The notes beneath the pieces were generated by a model. The model saw only the letters and a list, made by a program, of their open reading frames with translations. It searched no databases and was not told where the DNA came from. A program made the position numbers and the translations under genes. A DNA stretch of 50,782 nucleotides, taken from contig CAZINS010000005.1 in the NCBI GenBank assembly GCA_964540695.1, positions 1-50,782 of the forward strand, written 5' to 3'. Shown piece after piece: positions 1 through 8,398 of the stretch. Origin of the DNA: DYGA01 sp964540695 (lineage in GTDB: Bacteria > Patescibacteriota > Patescibacteriia > S139-126). How positions within the stretch are numbered: the stretch's first letter is position 1; each line of letters opens with the position of its first letter.

Positions 1-2
1 AT

Positions 3-917
3 GATGTAAATTTTAACGAAGAACTGCTTAATTATTTATACAATAACAAAACCGTCTTAACACAAACAAATTTACAGTTAGAAAATAAAAAAGTACCAGG
101 TACAGTTGCTAATTGGCTAAAGCTATTTATTTCTATATTTGGTTTAAAAGAGTTCAATGATTTTACCATGGCAAATTTTTTTACTCAGGTAAAAGAAATA
201 AAAAATCTTTCTGCTTCGGAAAGAAATGATTTAGAAATATTTTTGAAAATATATAGAAATTTAAAATTTTTTCCAGACGTATATTTAAAGAAAAATATGG
301 TTTTTGAAGATTTTAAATTAATTCCAATTACAAAGGTATTTGATCTAGAAGTTGATTATTCATTTTCAGAAAATATTGCTACACCTGAAAAAGAAAATAT
401 TGATAAAAAAGAAAAGATATTACAAGACTATATAAAATATCAAAAATATATAAATAAAATAATTTCAAAATCAGAAAATTTACTTGGGCAACCAGAGGGA
501 CTATTGCATGATAAATTTCATCAAGTAATAAACAGCAAAGATAGAAGTGGTATATATTTATATTTATTTATTTTTGCCAAACAGGGGAATCTAGACGAAA
601 TATTTGAAAGAGATGATAAAATAAAAGATATTTTTAGTAAACATTTAGAGAAAAAATTTTCAAAAAAAATTGCCAATCATTTTGCCAAGAATTTACGTGA
701 ACCAGTATATTTGTCATATTTTCTGCAACATATTTTGAAAGATATATTGAAACTTGATGATAATGAATCAGCGGTGCTAGCTATAAAATTGGTCAATGAG
801 CTTAAGCGCGCTGGAGATAAACAATACTTACCGATTGCTTATGGAGATTTACAGGCGGGAGTGTTTAAATGGAAAGCAATTATAGATAAAGATGACAGAT
901 TGGAGCTAGAGAATTAA
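3..917 (+). CDS. Hypothetical protein, 5' end outside the window
   Basis: The reading frame is open from the first bases of the window to the TAA at 915-917, so this is the C-terminal part (about 304 residues) of a longer protein. An internal ATG at 168 exists, but the frame upstream of it reads as normal protein without a stop. The product is lysine-, isoleucine- and asparagine-rich, looks soluble and mostly helical, and has no membrane segment or motif I recognise. The final ~50 residues are more conserved in style and may form a small helical domain. It lies just upstream of the secretion operon but is separated from it by a good -10 element at 963, so it need not be part of it. Function unknown. 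Confidence 0.6.
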   Translation, partial: DVNFNEELLNYLYNNKTVLTQTNLQLENKKVPGTVANWLKLFISIFGLKEFNDFTMANFFTQVKEIKNLSASERNDLEIFLKIYRNLKFFPDVYLKKNMVFEDFKLIPITKVFDLEVDYSFSENIATPEKENIDKKEKILQDYIKYQKYINKIISKSENLLGQPEGLLHDKFHQVINSKDRSGIYLYLFIFAKQGNLDEIFERDDKIKDIFSKHLEKKFSKKIANHFAKNLREPVYLSYFLQHILKDILKLDDNESAVLAIKLVNELKRAGDKQYLPIAYGDLQAGVFKWKAIIDKDDRLELEN

Positions 918-957
918 AGCACCTAATTAAAAATTGATTAATAATTATTTAAATTTA

Positions 958-968
958 TCTGCTATAAT
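958..968 (+). promoter_or_regulatory. Extended -10 promoter of the secretion operon (leaderless start)
   Basis: The sequence shows TG-C-TATAAT at 960-968, a perfect extended -10 element, with no clear -35. The start codon ATG at 976 begins seven bases after the -10 box, where transcription is expected to start. The mRNA would therefore be leaderless or nearly so, and no Shine-Dalgarno sequence precedes the gene. Confidence 0.6.
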
Positions 969-975
969 AACTAGT

Positions 976-2142
976 ATGGAAGAACAAATACAAAAAAATA
1001 CCTACGAAGAAAAATTGGACCTAGATGTCTCTGATGAAATTGTAGTAAAAGACGAACAAGGTAATTACCGAGTTTTGATTGGTGGTAAGTTGGAAGATTT
1101 GCCCCCTGGTTTTACTGTGGCAGAAAAGAAGCAAGTTACCCCTCCGGCTGAATTATTTACTGAAGAAGGTTTGGTAAGTCAAGAACAGACAGCTGAACAG
1201 TTGATGCCTCCAACCCCGGCAATTTGGCAAAAACAACCTGGGGCTGCTTTTTATTTTCATCCTGAAGATGAGGAAGATGTAAATAAAATTGTTGCAGAAA
1301 AAGGATTGGATACTCAAATTAATCTTGATCCAGCGGCTGAGGAGATAATTGTTTTGAGTGGAGTAAGATTTGCCAGTGAAAATAGTAGAAGTAAAGTAAA
1401 AAATATTATTTTAGCCAGACTCAAACATGTACGCGAACAAGCTGAGACCAGAGATGCTTTGACTAGACCAATGTCGGAAGGTGGAGCGGGTTTAAGTGAT
1501 TCTGAGGCTGAAGTTTTGATATCATTGGTGATAGAAAAAATGGAACAAATTGAAGCCGGCGAATATGCCCCACCAGTTAAGTCAGAACTTGATAATCTAA
1601 TTAAACAGTCAGACGATACTTATCAATTTGATCAATCAGAGATAGGTGCTCATGAAGCATTCGCTGATACTTTGGCTCAAGTTAAACCTGAGTTTACTCA
1701 AATTCCACGTTTTCAAGAACCAGAAATAAAACCTGAAGAGGTAACCACCCCTCATTCTAAAAGACCAATTTCTACCGATATTAGACCAAGAGTAAGTGAT
1801 GTCAGGCCAATGGAAAGAGTAAGAGGACCAATCGAAGAGTTGAAATATATGAATTTAGCTGAACTTCATCGTATTGGTACTAGTGCCTTGGATAATATTA
1901 GTCATATTAAGGATAAAATCAATGCTTTAGAAGAAGAATCTTTCAATAAAAAAGTAGAAGGAATTAAAGCTTGGCGACAATCACCACTTTATAATATGTA
2001 TCTAGATATTGGTCGACAAAGCATGGAGCAAGGTAAATCAATCAGCCAAGTAATTATGGAGCGACAACAATTGGGCGATGAAACTTTATCTTTACAAGAA
2101 TTTGAAAATATTTCTGATTTAAATCAAGAGTTGAGATATTAG
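976..2142 (+). CDS. Hypothetical 388-aa acidic protein, first gene of the secretion operon
   Basis: I do not recognise a named family. A TTG at 934 could extend the frame by 14 codons, but ATG 976 directly follows the -10 box and is preferred. The product looks soluble and cytoplasmic. It has a charged N-terminus, a proline-rich stretch around residues 45-85, a compact alpha/beta part around 90-200, a low-complexity Pro/Arg linker near 250-285, and a helical C-terminal part (about 290-388) with coiled-coil character. There is no signal peptide or membrane segment. It is the promoter-proximal gene of a PrgI/VirB4 cluster, so a cytoplasmic accessory role for the secretion machine is a reasonable guess from position only. 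It ends inside a heptamer repeat array (TAG at 2140-2142). Confidence 0.6.
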   Translation: MEEQIQKNTYEEKLDLDVSDEIVVKDEQGNYRVLIGGKLEDLPPGFTVAEKKQVTPPAELFTEEGLVSQEQTAEQLMPPTPAIWQKQPGAAFYFHPEDEEDVNKIVAEKGLDTQINLDPAAEEIIVLSGVRFASENSRSKVKNIILARLKHVREQAETRDALTRPMSEGGAGLSDSEAEVLISLVIEKMEQIEAGEYAPPVKSELDNLIKQSDDTYQFDQSEIGAHEAFADTLAQVKPEFTQIPRFQEPEIKPEEVTTPHSKRPISTDIRPRVSDVRPMERVRGPIEELKYMNLAELHRIGTSALDNISHIKDKINALEEESFNKKVEGIKAWRQSPLYNMYLDIGRQSMEQGKSISQVIMERQQLGDETLSLQEFENISDLNQELRY

Positions 2143-2174
2143 CTTATAGCTTATAGATTTTAGCTTTTAGGTAG
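2141..2174 (+). repeat. Heptamer array, left arm, before the S23 gene
   Basis: Five tandem 7-bp units of the type AGCTTAT / AGCTTTT start in the stop codon of the previous gene and end seven bases before the S23 ATG. All units are in the TAGCTT orientation. The complementary orientation (AAGCTAA) appears only after the S23 gene, at 2523-2557, so the two arms form an inverted repeat around that gene. Confidence 0.75.
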
Positions 2175-2180
2175 AAGAAA

Positions 2181-2543
2181 ATGGTAAAATCATATAAGGA
2201 ATTGATAGTTTGGCAAAAAGGAATGGACTTAGTGGTAGCAATATATGAATTGATTGATAAATTTCCTAAAGAAGAAATATTTGGATTATCAATGCAAATG
2301 AAAAGATCAGCAGTTTCAATTCCATCCAATATAGCTGAAGGAAGAAACAGAGGAACTAGAAAAGAGTTTGTTTATTTTTTAAGAATAGCTTATGGATCTG
2401 GAGCCGAGTTGGAAACACAATTAGAATTATCAAAAAGATTATTTAATATACCATCTGAGAGTTATTCTAGAGTAGACGAGTTACTAATTGAATTAATGAA
2501 AATACTTAATAAAATGATTTCTAAGCTACAAGCTAACAGCTAA
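2181..2543 (+). CDS. Four-helix-bundle protein of the S23 / 23S rRNA intervening-sequence (IVP) family
   Basis: The 120-aa product matches the IVP/S23 family: an N-terminal YKELIVWQKGMDL motif, the central SIPSNIAEG signature (about residues 48-56), then FVYFLRIAYGSGAELETQL and a C-terminal amphipathic helix. Members form pentameric four-helix bundles related to the Avd protein of diversity-generating retroelements. Many are encoded inside rRNA intervening sequences bounded by inverted repeats, and their biochemical role is poorly known. Here the gene sits between two secretion genes and is bracketed by inverted heptamer arrays. The last codons, encoding KLQANS and the stop, are themselves made of the AAGCTAA-type repeat. 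That arrangement suggests the gene arrived as a cassette and is not a component of the secretion system. Confidence 0.85.
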   Translation: MVKSYKELIVWQKGMDLVVAIYELIDKFPKEEIFGLSMQMKRSAVSIPSNIAEGRNRGTRKEFVYFLRIAYGSGAELETQLELSKRLFNIPSESYSRVDELLIELMKILNKMISKLQANS

Positions 2544-2557
2544 CAGCTTAAAGCTAA
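2523..2557 (+). repeat. Heptamer array, right arm, after the S23 gene
   Basis: Five tandem 7-bp units (AAGCTAC, AAGCTAA, CAGCTAA, CAGCTTA, AAGCTAA) overlap the 3' end of the S23 gene and run to the PrgI start. The orientation is opposite to the array at 2141-2174. Confidence 0.75.
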
Positions 2558-2562
2558 TTAAT

Positions 2563-3006
2563 ATGCAACAATTTTTAGTCCCACAATTTATTGATGTCGA
2601 AAGTAAAATTTTAGGTCCGATTACAGTCAGACAATTTGTAATTATGATTGTAGTGATGGGTGCTTTGTTTACCTATTTTAAAACTTTGGATTTTTCTGGA
2701 TTTTTACTGGCATCAATTTTTACAATTGCTTTGGGCGCGGCTTTTGGGTTTTTGAAAGTAAACGGTGCACCTTTTCATATTTTTTTACTAAATGTTATTC
2801 AAACTATTATGCGCCCGTCTTTAAGAGTTTGGGCAAAAGACAACGCCACACCTTTGACCAGTAAGGAAGAAATTGAAAAAAAAGAAGATGATTTATTAAA
2901 TACAGTTAAGGTAGTAAGACCTATTGCTAAACAAATTACTACCACTAGATTGGCGGAATTATCATTGATTGTTAACACCGGTGGTTATTATAAGGGAGAG
3001 TATTAA
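2563..3006 (+). CDS. PrgI-family membrane protein of the type IV secretion-like cluster
   Basis: The 147-aa product begins MQQFLVPQFIDVESKILGP, typical of the PrgI family. Two hydrophobic segments follow at about residues 24-45 and 50-68, then a conserved part with RPSLRVWAKD near 90-100 and a polar C-terminal tail. PrgI proteins (named from Gram-positive pheromone plasmids, similar to VirB3/TraM-type subunits) are inner-membrane components usually encoded just before the VirB4 ATPase, as here. No Shine-Dalgarno is seen. The start follows the heptamer array by five bases, and translation probably depends on the operon transcript starting near 976. Confidence 0.85.
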   Translation: MQQFLVPQFIDVESKILGPITVRQFVIMIVVMGALFTYFKTLDFSGFLLASIFTIALGAAFGFLKVNGAPFHIFLLNVIQTIMRPSLRVWAKDNATPLTSKEEIEKKEDDLLNTVKVVRPIAKQITTTRLAELSLIVNTGGYYKGEY

Positions 3007-3007
3007 A

Positions 3008-3054
3008 TCAGCTTTTAGCTTACAAATTTAAGCTAACAGCTACAACCTAAAAAC
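3008..3054 (+). repeat. Inverted heptamer array between prgI-like and traC-like genes
   Basis: Six 7-bp units plus a partial one fill the whole spacer. The first two are TCAGCTT/TTAGCTT, and the later ones TAAGCTA/ACAGCTA, so the orientation flips after a short centre and the array can fold back on itself. Confidence 0.7.
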
Positions 3055-3732
3055 ATGAAATCAAAAAAATTGGCCAATAAAAAAGTTCTTGTTTCAACCC
3101 AGCAGTATTTAGATATTGCTGAGATTAAAAATGATTCAGTGGTTTTGAAAGATGGTACTTTGCGAGCAGTGTTACTAGTTTCATCTATCAATTTTGCTTT
3201 AAAATCGGAAGATGAACAAAATGCTACTATTTCTGCTTACGTAAGTTTTTTAAATGCTCTTGATTTTCCTTTACAGATTGTTATTCAATCAAGAAAATTG
3301 AATATAGATGTTTATTTAGAACAGTTAGTACAAAGGGAACGCATGCTTACCAATGAATTGTTGCGGGCTCAAATTAGTGATTATCGGGAATATGTTAAAG
3401 AATTAGTGGAGCTAGGGGAAATTATGAGTAAACGATTTTATATGATAGTACCTTACGGTGGCACCAACGTTGAGAAGCCAAGTTTTATTCAAAGATTGTC
3501 AGCAGTTTTTACTCCAGCTAGAATAGTGTCTTTGCAAAAGAAAAAATATGAACAGTATTTAGAATTGTTGGATAAAAGAGTTGATTTTGTTATGTCGAAT
3601 CTAGCTAGTATTGGTCTAACTTCAGTTAAATTGGATACCCAAAGTTTGATTGAGATGTACTACAATACTTACAATGTAGATGTTTATGAGCAACAAAAAT
3701 TAGTTGATGTTAATAAATTAAGAACCAATTGA
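3055..3732 (+). CDS. TraC-like protein, VirB4 N-terminal-type domain
   Basis: This 225-aa protein resembles the N-terminal, non-ATPase domain of VirB4/TraC. It has a QQYLDIAEIKNDSVVLKDGT start, a beta-rich part (residues 15-60) and a helical arm (about 85-140) ending in KRFYMIVPYGG. It lacks a Walker motif. In many Patescibacteria clusters this domain is encoded separately just before the ATPase, and the spacing here fits. It probably docks the VirB4 ATPase at the cytoplasmic membrane. The gene ends with TGA at 3730-3732, which shows UGA acting as a stop. The next gene does not continue the same fold, so I do not read the pair as a broken single gene, although an ancestral split is possible. 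Confidence 0.75.
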   Translation: MKSKKLANKKVLVSTQQYLDIAEIKNDSVVLKDGTLRAVLLVSSINFALKSEDEQNATISAYVSFLNALDFPLQIVIQSRKLNIDVYLEQLVQRERMLTNELLRAQISDYREYVKELVELGEIMSKRFYMIVPYGGTNVEKPSFIQRLSAVFTPARIVSLQKKKYEQYLELLDKRVDFVMSNLASIGLTSVKLDTQSLIEMYYNTYNVDVYEQQKLVDVNKLRTN

Positions 3733-3816
3733 TACAGTTTTTAGTTGTTAGCTTCTAGCTTTTAGTGAAAGTCACTGTCAGCTATTAGCTAAAAGCCAAA
3801 AGCTATAAGCTAATTA
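3733..3816 (+). repeat. Inverted heptamer array with a central hairpin, before virB4
   Basis: Twelve in-phase 7-bp units fill the spacer. The left half has GTTAGCT/TCTAGCT units and the right half CTAAAAG/CTATAAG units, with a small perfect hairpin AGTGA-AAG-TCACT at the centre. The whole spacer could fold into one long imperfect stem. Confidence 0.75.
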
Positions 3817-3818
3817 TC

Positions 3819-5711
3819 ATGTTTAACCCCAAACAAGCCTTACAAAAGAATAGACCAGTCAAACAAATACTTTCCAATCGCGAGAAAGCAGAATTGGATG
3901 TGGAAAAAACCATGGATGAAAAACAGTTGTTAGAAGCAGAAAAAGTATTTCGTGAAGGCACTGTAAAAATTCGTGATATTATCGCTCCAGCTGCTTTCAA
4001 AGTAACTCCTTCTTATTTGGAGTTGGGTTCAAAATTTGTTCGTAGTATTTTTGTTATCAATTATCCACGTTATATTTCAGTTGGTTGGTTTGCACCGGTT
4101 ATAAATTATTCCGCTACTATGGATATTGGTATGTTTTTTTACCCTATCCCAGCTGAAGTGGTATTGAAACAGTTAAAAAACAAAGTTGGTATTTTGGAAG
4201 CACAATTGATTGCCGATGCCGAAAAAGGCGCACCCCGTGATCCTATCCGTGAAACAGCTTTGCAAGATATTGAAAAATTGCGTGATGATTTAACTCAAGG
4301 TATAGAAAAGTTTTTCCAATACGCACTCTATGTCACCATGTATGCCAATTCCAAAGAAGAACTTGATAATCTTACAGAAAAAATAGAATCATTGTTTGGT
4401 GGTAAATTGGTTTATACCAAAAGAACTTTGTATCAAGCTGAGCAAGGATTTAACTCAACTCTGCCGTTGGGTAATGATGAGTTAATGATTTCATTCAATA
4501 TGAATTCATCACCCGTAGCCTCATCTTTCCCTTTTATTTCTTCAGAACTAACTAGTGATGAAGGTATACTTTATGGAATCAACCGGCATAATAATAGTTT
4601 AATTTTATTTGATAGATTTTCTTTACAAAATGCCAATTCAGTTGTGTTTGCTACCTCTGGTGCCGGCAAAAGTTATGCTATTAAATTGGAGGTTTTACGT
4701 AGTTTGATGATGGGAACTGACGTGATAATTATTGATCCTGAAAAAGAATATAAACATTTATCAGATGCTGTCGGGGGAACTTACATCAATATTTCACTTT
4801 CTAGTGATAGTAAAATAAATCCGTTTGACCTGCCTCGCAAAGTTGACGATATGAAACCCGCAGATATTATTAGAAGTGCCGTAATTACTCTTAAAGGTTT
4901 AATGAGATTAATGCTTGGTAATCTTACTCATCAAGAAGATTCAATTATTGATCGGGCTCTCCTTGAAACTTATGCTAAAAAAGATATTACCCCGACTTCT
5001 GACTTGACACAGGTTGAACCACCTTTGATGTCTGATTTTGAAGAAGTTTTGTCTGGAATGGAGGGAGGAGATGATTTGGTTTTACGTTTGAAAAAATATA
5101 CGGAAGGTACTTTTTCCGGACTTTTCAATAGCCCCACCAATATTGATTTGGACAACCAATTGATTGCTTTTTCGGTTAGGGATTTGGAAGATGAACTACG
5201 ACCAATTGCTATTTATACCATTGTTAATTATATCTGGAATATTGTGCGGTCAGAGCTGAAAAAAAGGATTTTAGTAATTGATGAAGCTTGGTGGTTGATG
5301 CAGAATGACGATAGCGCCAAATTTATTTATGCTTTGGTTAAACGTTGTCGCAAATATTATTTGGGAGTCACTACTATTACTCAAGATGTCAATGACTTTT
5401 TACGTAGTCCTTATGGTCAAGCGATTGTAACCAACTCTTCTTTGCAACTTTTACTTAAACAATCCCCAGCTTCAATTGATGTGGTAAAGAAAACATTTAT
5501 GTTGACCGAAGGGGAAAAATATTTGTTGTTGGAGTGCGGCGTAGGTGAGGGAATATTTTTTGCTGGTTCCAAACATGCAGCTATAAAAATAGTGGCATCA
5601 TACACTGAAGATCAGTTGATCACTTCTGACCCCAAACAGTTATTGGAAATTGAAGAAGCCAAAAGAGAATTCAATCGTCAGCAAAATCAAGCTGAGGAGA
5701 TGGATATTTAA
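3819..5711 (+). CDS. virB4: VirB4-family type IV secretion ATPase
   Basis: The 630-aa product has a VirB4-type C-terminal motor. Walker A TSGAGKS lies at residues 279-285 and Walker B ILVIDEAWW near 485. Further motifs include DVIIIDPEKEY (about 305-315) and a late TITQDVNDF stretch, arranged as in HerA/FtsK-like pumping ATPases. The N-terminal ~200 residues carry the remaining VirB4 core domain. VirB4 powers pilus subunit handling and substrate transfer at the inner membrane. It follows the TraC-like gene after a heptamer array and precedes the NTF2-like gene after another. No VirD4 coupling protein or VirB11 is present in this window. Confidence 0.92.
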   Translation: MFNPKQALQKNRPVKQILSNREKAELDVEKTMDEKQLLEAEKVFREGTVKIRDIIAPAAFKVTPSYLELGSKFVRSIFVINYPRYISVGWFAPVINYSATMDIGMFFYPIPAEVVLKQLKNKVGILEAQLIADAEKGAPRDPIRETALQDIEKLRDDLTQGIEKFFQYALYVTMYANSKEELDNLTEKIESLFGGKLVYTKRTLYQAEQGFNSTLPLGNDELMISFNMNSSPVASSFPFISSELTSDEGILYGINRHNNSLILFDRFSLQNANSVVFATSGAGKSYAIKLEVLRSLMMGTDVIIIDPEKEYKHLSDAVGGTYINISLSSDSKINPFDLPRKVDDMKPADIIRSAVITLKGLMRLMLGNLTHQEDSIIDRALLETYAKKDITPTSDLTQVEPPLMSDFEEVLSGMEGGDDLVLRLKKYTEGTFSGLFNSPTNIDLDNQLIAFSVRDLEDELRPIAIYTIVNYIWNIVRSELKKRILVIDEAWWLMQNDDSAKFIYALVKRCRKYYLGVTTITQDVNDFLRSPYGQAIVTNSSLQLLLKQSPASIDVVKKTFMLTEGEKYLLLECGVGEGIFFAGSKHAAIKIVASYTEDQLITSDPKQLLEIEEAKREFNRQQNQAEEMDI

Positions 5712-5788
5712 ATTGGCTGTTAGCTTGTAGCTGGTAGCTTTTAGAATGTCAAAACTACAAGCTAAAAGCTAAAAGCTAAAAGCTAAAT
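5712..5788 (+). repeat. Inverted heptamer array after virB4
   Basis: Eleven in-phase 7-bp units run from the virB4 stop to the next ATG. Left units are GTTAGCT, TGTAGCT, GGTAGCT. Right units are three identical GCTAAAA copies and GCTAAAT. The identical copies suggest recent tandem growth of the array. Confidence 0.75.
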
Positions 5789-5790
5789 AT

Positions 5791-6378
5791 ATGAACCCCC
5801 AAATAAAAAAATTACTTATATTTCTCTTAATTTTGCTGCTATTAGTTGGCGGATTTTTTGGTTGGTGGTGGTGGCAAAAAAGAGAAAAACCTATAGTTAG
5901 TCAGCCACCTGTTATTACCAACGAGCCCAATGAAGTTATTGTAGCTGACCAACAAGTACAAGAAACTCTATCACAGCAGATTACTGGTAAATCAGAACAA
6001 GAAATAGGTGATTATGCTTCTATAGTAAATGCCAGTAGGTATTTTGTGGAAAGATTGGGTAGTTTTTCTAGTGGGGCTGCTTGGCAAAATATTGATGATA
6101 TTAGAACAGTAGTGACTCCCCAAGTTTATACAGATTTGCAAAGTTTACGTGCAAGTATTAATCAGACGGAAGGTAACTATACTCTTAGTACCAAAAGTTT
6201 GGCTGTTAATGTCAAAGACCAAACAGATAATTCTGCAACCGTGGTAATTAGTACTCAAAAAAGAGAGGTTAACGTAGAGACAGAAAGAATTTTTTATCAA
6301 GATATTACTTTACAGCTGATTAAACAAAATGATACTTGGTTAATATCAGATTACAACTTAGGTCCAGAGAAAAAATAA
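5791..6378 (+). CDS. Membrane-anchored NTF2-like (possibly VirB8-like) protein
   Basis: The 195-aa product has one N-terminal membrane helix (about residues 8-28, ending in a WWWWQKR cluster), a short Pro-rich linker, and an outer domain from about 60. The outer part reads as helix, helix, then a curved beta sheet (ATVVISTQKREVN; ITLQLIKQNDTWLISDYNL), the pattern of NTF2-like folds. VirB8 and TcpC-type conjugation proteins share this topology, an N-terminal anchor plus an extracytoplasmic NTF2-like domain, and VirB8 is a scaffold of the secretion channel. The position right after virB4 supports that reading, but identity is inferred from architecture only. Confidence 0.6.
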   Translation: MNPQIKKLLIFLLILLLLVGGFFGWWWWQKREKPIVSQPPVITNEPNEVIVADQQVQETLSQQITGKSEQEIGDYASIVNASRYFVERLGSFSSGAAWQNIDDIRTVVTPQVYTDLQSLRASINQTEGNYTLSTKSLAVNVKDQTDNSATVVISTQKREVNVETERIFYQDITLQLIKQNDTWLISDYNLGPEKK

Positions 6379-6385
6379 AGAAAAT

Positions 6386-6949
6386 ATGGTTGATAATGAA
6401 ATTATTTATAAGCGTGAGTTAGACCGACAGCGTATTCGTAGTACTCGTTCTCAAGGTATGGATGCAATGTTAGCTAGAAATAAGACTACTGGTGATAGTA
6501 ATCAGGATAAAACAGGACTTTTAAAACAAGGAAAAAATTTAGATAAAAGTGCAAAGCGTATAGGTAAAGGAGCTGCTCAAGTTGCAGCAGGTAATGAAGT
6601 ATCAGGTGTAATAAATATTGCTAGAGGGGCAAAGGATATTGGTAGTGAATTTCTTGGTGGTGGTTTTTTGCGCGTGGGTATAATGTGGTATTTTATGATG
6701 TTAGCCGCCGGGGTAAAAGATGCTTTTGATGTGGCATCATTTGAAATGGTATGGTGGCTTGATTGGATACTAGATATAGTAGTTGCAGGCCTTTTATGGA
6801 CTTATTTGTTTATGCATGATGCCGGTAAGAAAAAAGTAGTAGGTTTTATCGCCCCAGTACTGGAAATTTTACCTTTCACTGGTTTAATACCTTGGTGGTC
6901 AATAAGTGTTTTATATGTTGGCATTGGTAAAATGAGTAAAGATAAATAA
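6386..6949 (+). CDS. Multi-pass membrane protein of the secretion cluster
   Basis: The 187-aa product has a charged, probably cytoplasmic N-terminal region (residues 1-90, rich in Lys/Arg and Gly). Three hydrophobic segments follow at about 97-113, 124-144 and 152-172, and the C-terminus is basic. I do not recognise a named family. The start is seven bases after the previous stop and the next gene begins one base after its own stop, so it is co-translated with the cluster. A structural inner-membrane part of the machine is likely from context. Confidence 0.6.
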   Translation: MVDNEIIYKRELDRQRIRSTRSQGMDAMLARNKTTGDSNQDKTGLLKQGKNLDKSAKRIGKGAAQVAAGNEVSGVINIARGAKDIGSEFLGGGFLRVGIMWYFMMLAAGVKDAFDVASFEMVWWLDWILDIVVAGLLWTYLFMHDAGKKKVVGFIAPVLEILPFTGLIPWWSISVLYVGIGKMSKDK

Positions 6950-6950
6950 A

Positions 6951-8378
6951 ATGAATAGTATAAAGAAAAGTAAAAAAATATTTGCGGTTATATTTTTAAC
7001 CTTGTTTAGTTTTGGTCTAGTTGAATTTGTTTATGCACAAACTTTACCAAGTGATTGTTGGACCCAAGAACAGTGTTTAGGACAAGCTGGTAGTGAGACG
7101 CAAAAATATTTTTTTAAACTTGGTGATGCGCAATTTCAAAAGGATTGTAAAGCTGGCGCTGACGGTCAGTATGGTAAATGTTATATAAAACCAGATGAAG
7201 TAAATTTATCAGTTCCAATACCTGATATTCAAGGCGGAGGTTCACTGCAAAAAGTATCCCAGTTCCCAGAGTACTTAAAAATAATTTATACCTATTTTAT
7301 ATATGTCATAGGTATTATTGCGGTTGCTTATATTGGTTTGGGTGGGTTTGAGTGGATGATGGCAGCAGGGAGCGCAGAAAAAATTGGTAAAGCCAAAGAT
7401 ACTATCCAAGGTGCCTTTATTGGTTTGTTATTGGCCGTTGGTTCTTATGTGTTATTAGGAACTATTAATTCTCGTTTAGTAAATTTTGATTATGTTAGAG
7501 TGGAAAGGATTAAACCTCATTTTCTCATGAATTATTGTGTGGATACAGAAAGCGTGCAGAAATGGATAAAAGTAGGTGATGAAAGTAAAGTCAAAGTAAA
7601 TAAGGAAGATACTTGGTGTAATTTTACTTATTATTCGGAAATTAATTCTGGCAACACGTGTCAGGGGTTAAAATGTGGAGACGGGACATATTGTTTAGCT
7701 AAATTAAACACGACTGGTTCAGCAAATGCAGGTTTTGAGTGCGTTGATTTAAGTAAAATTGATGATAGGTGTAATGAAATGAAAAAATCAAATAAAGAAC
7801 AATGCGTCTTGTTTGATAATTATGTTCAAACTTTACAAAAAGCTCTTCCTAATACAGAAATATCAGATAAAACTTGTAGATTTAGGGTAGATAAAGATTT
7901 TATTGTAGGGTTAGATTGGTTGGTAAGCGATGAGTGTTTTTTTACAAATTTAGAAACCGTAGACAATTTAGAAAATATTAGGCCACAATCACCACTTGAT
8001 TATAAACGTATCAATTGTAAAGATAATGCAATTTGTCTGAAAAATGGTGAACCACGTACTATAGTATATTCTGTTTGGAATTCAGAATCTATAATTAATA
8101 AAGTAGAAGTTACCTGTACTGATGATAGTAGAGCTGGCAGAGGTACAGATTCAATTTGTATTATTTCTAATAACTCTGTTTGTGCTGAATCACAACCAGA
8201 TCCTGTTTTTTTTCCAAAAATGATTGATCCTAGATTAGGTTGTACTAACCCACTAGAATGTTTTGATTATATGCCAAATTATTTTATGGAAGTTGATTGT
8301 TCCCAATACCCAACTCATAATGGAGAAAATTGTAATTCAAAGTGCTGGATTCATGCTATGAATTATTATTCACGTTAA
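6951..8378 (+). CDS. VirB2/TrbC-type pilin-like protein with a large cysteine-rich ectodomain
   Basis: The 475-aa product has an N-terminal signal-like helix ending near VYAQT (about residue 30) and a polar, Cys-containing segment. It then has the VirB2/TrbC hallmark, two hydrophobic helices separated by a short basic loop (GGFEWMMAAGSAEKIGKAKD, about residues 108-173). Classical VirB2 pilins are about 100 residues; here roughly 300 residues follow the second helix, with many cysteines in pairs, suggesting a disulfide-stabilised surface domain. This is the enlarged pilin-like format seen in Patescibacteria. A DsbA-like gene lies two genes downstream. No sorting motif is visible. Confidence 0.8.
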   Translation: MNSIKKSKKIFAVIFLTLFSFGLVEFVYAQTLPSDCWTQEQCLGQAGSETQKYFFKLGDAQFQKDCKAGADGQYGKCYIKPDEVNLSVPIPDIQGGGSLQKVSQFPEYLKIIYTYFIYVIGIIAVAYIGLGGFEWMMAAGSAEKIGKAKDTIQGAFIGLLLAVGSYVLLGTINSRLVNFDYVRVERIKPHFLMNYCVDTESVQKWIKVGDESKVKVNKEDTWCNFTYYSEINSGNTCQGLKCGDGTYCLAKLNTTGSANAGFECVDLSKIDDRCNEMKKSNKEQCVLFDNYVQTLQKALPNTEISDKTCRFRVDKDFIVGLDWLVSDECFFTNLETVDNLENIRPQSPLDYKRINCKDNAICLKNGEPRTIVYSVWNSESIINKVEVTCTDDSRAGRGTDSICIISNNSVCAESQPDPVFFPKMIDPRLGCTNPLECFDYMPNYFMEVDCSQYPTHNGENCNSKCWIHAMNYYSR

Positions 8379-8398
8379 ATTTAATTGTTTATAAAGAT

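Noticed and set aside
3730..3818. traC-like and virB4 as one gene split by UGA recoding
   Set aside because: TGA is followed by a full heptamer array with other stops, and TGA also ends the 107-aa gene; tryptophan is encoded by TGG throughout, so UGA is a normal stop.
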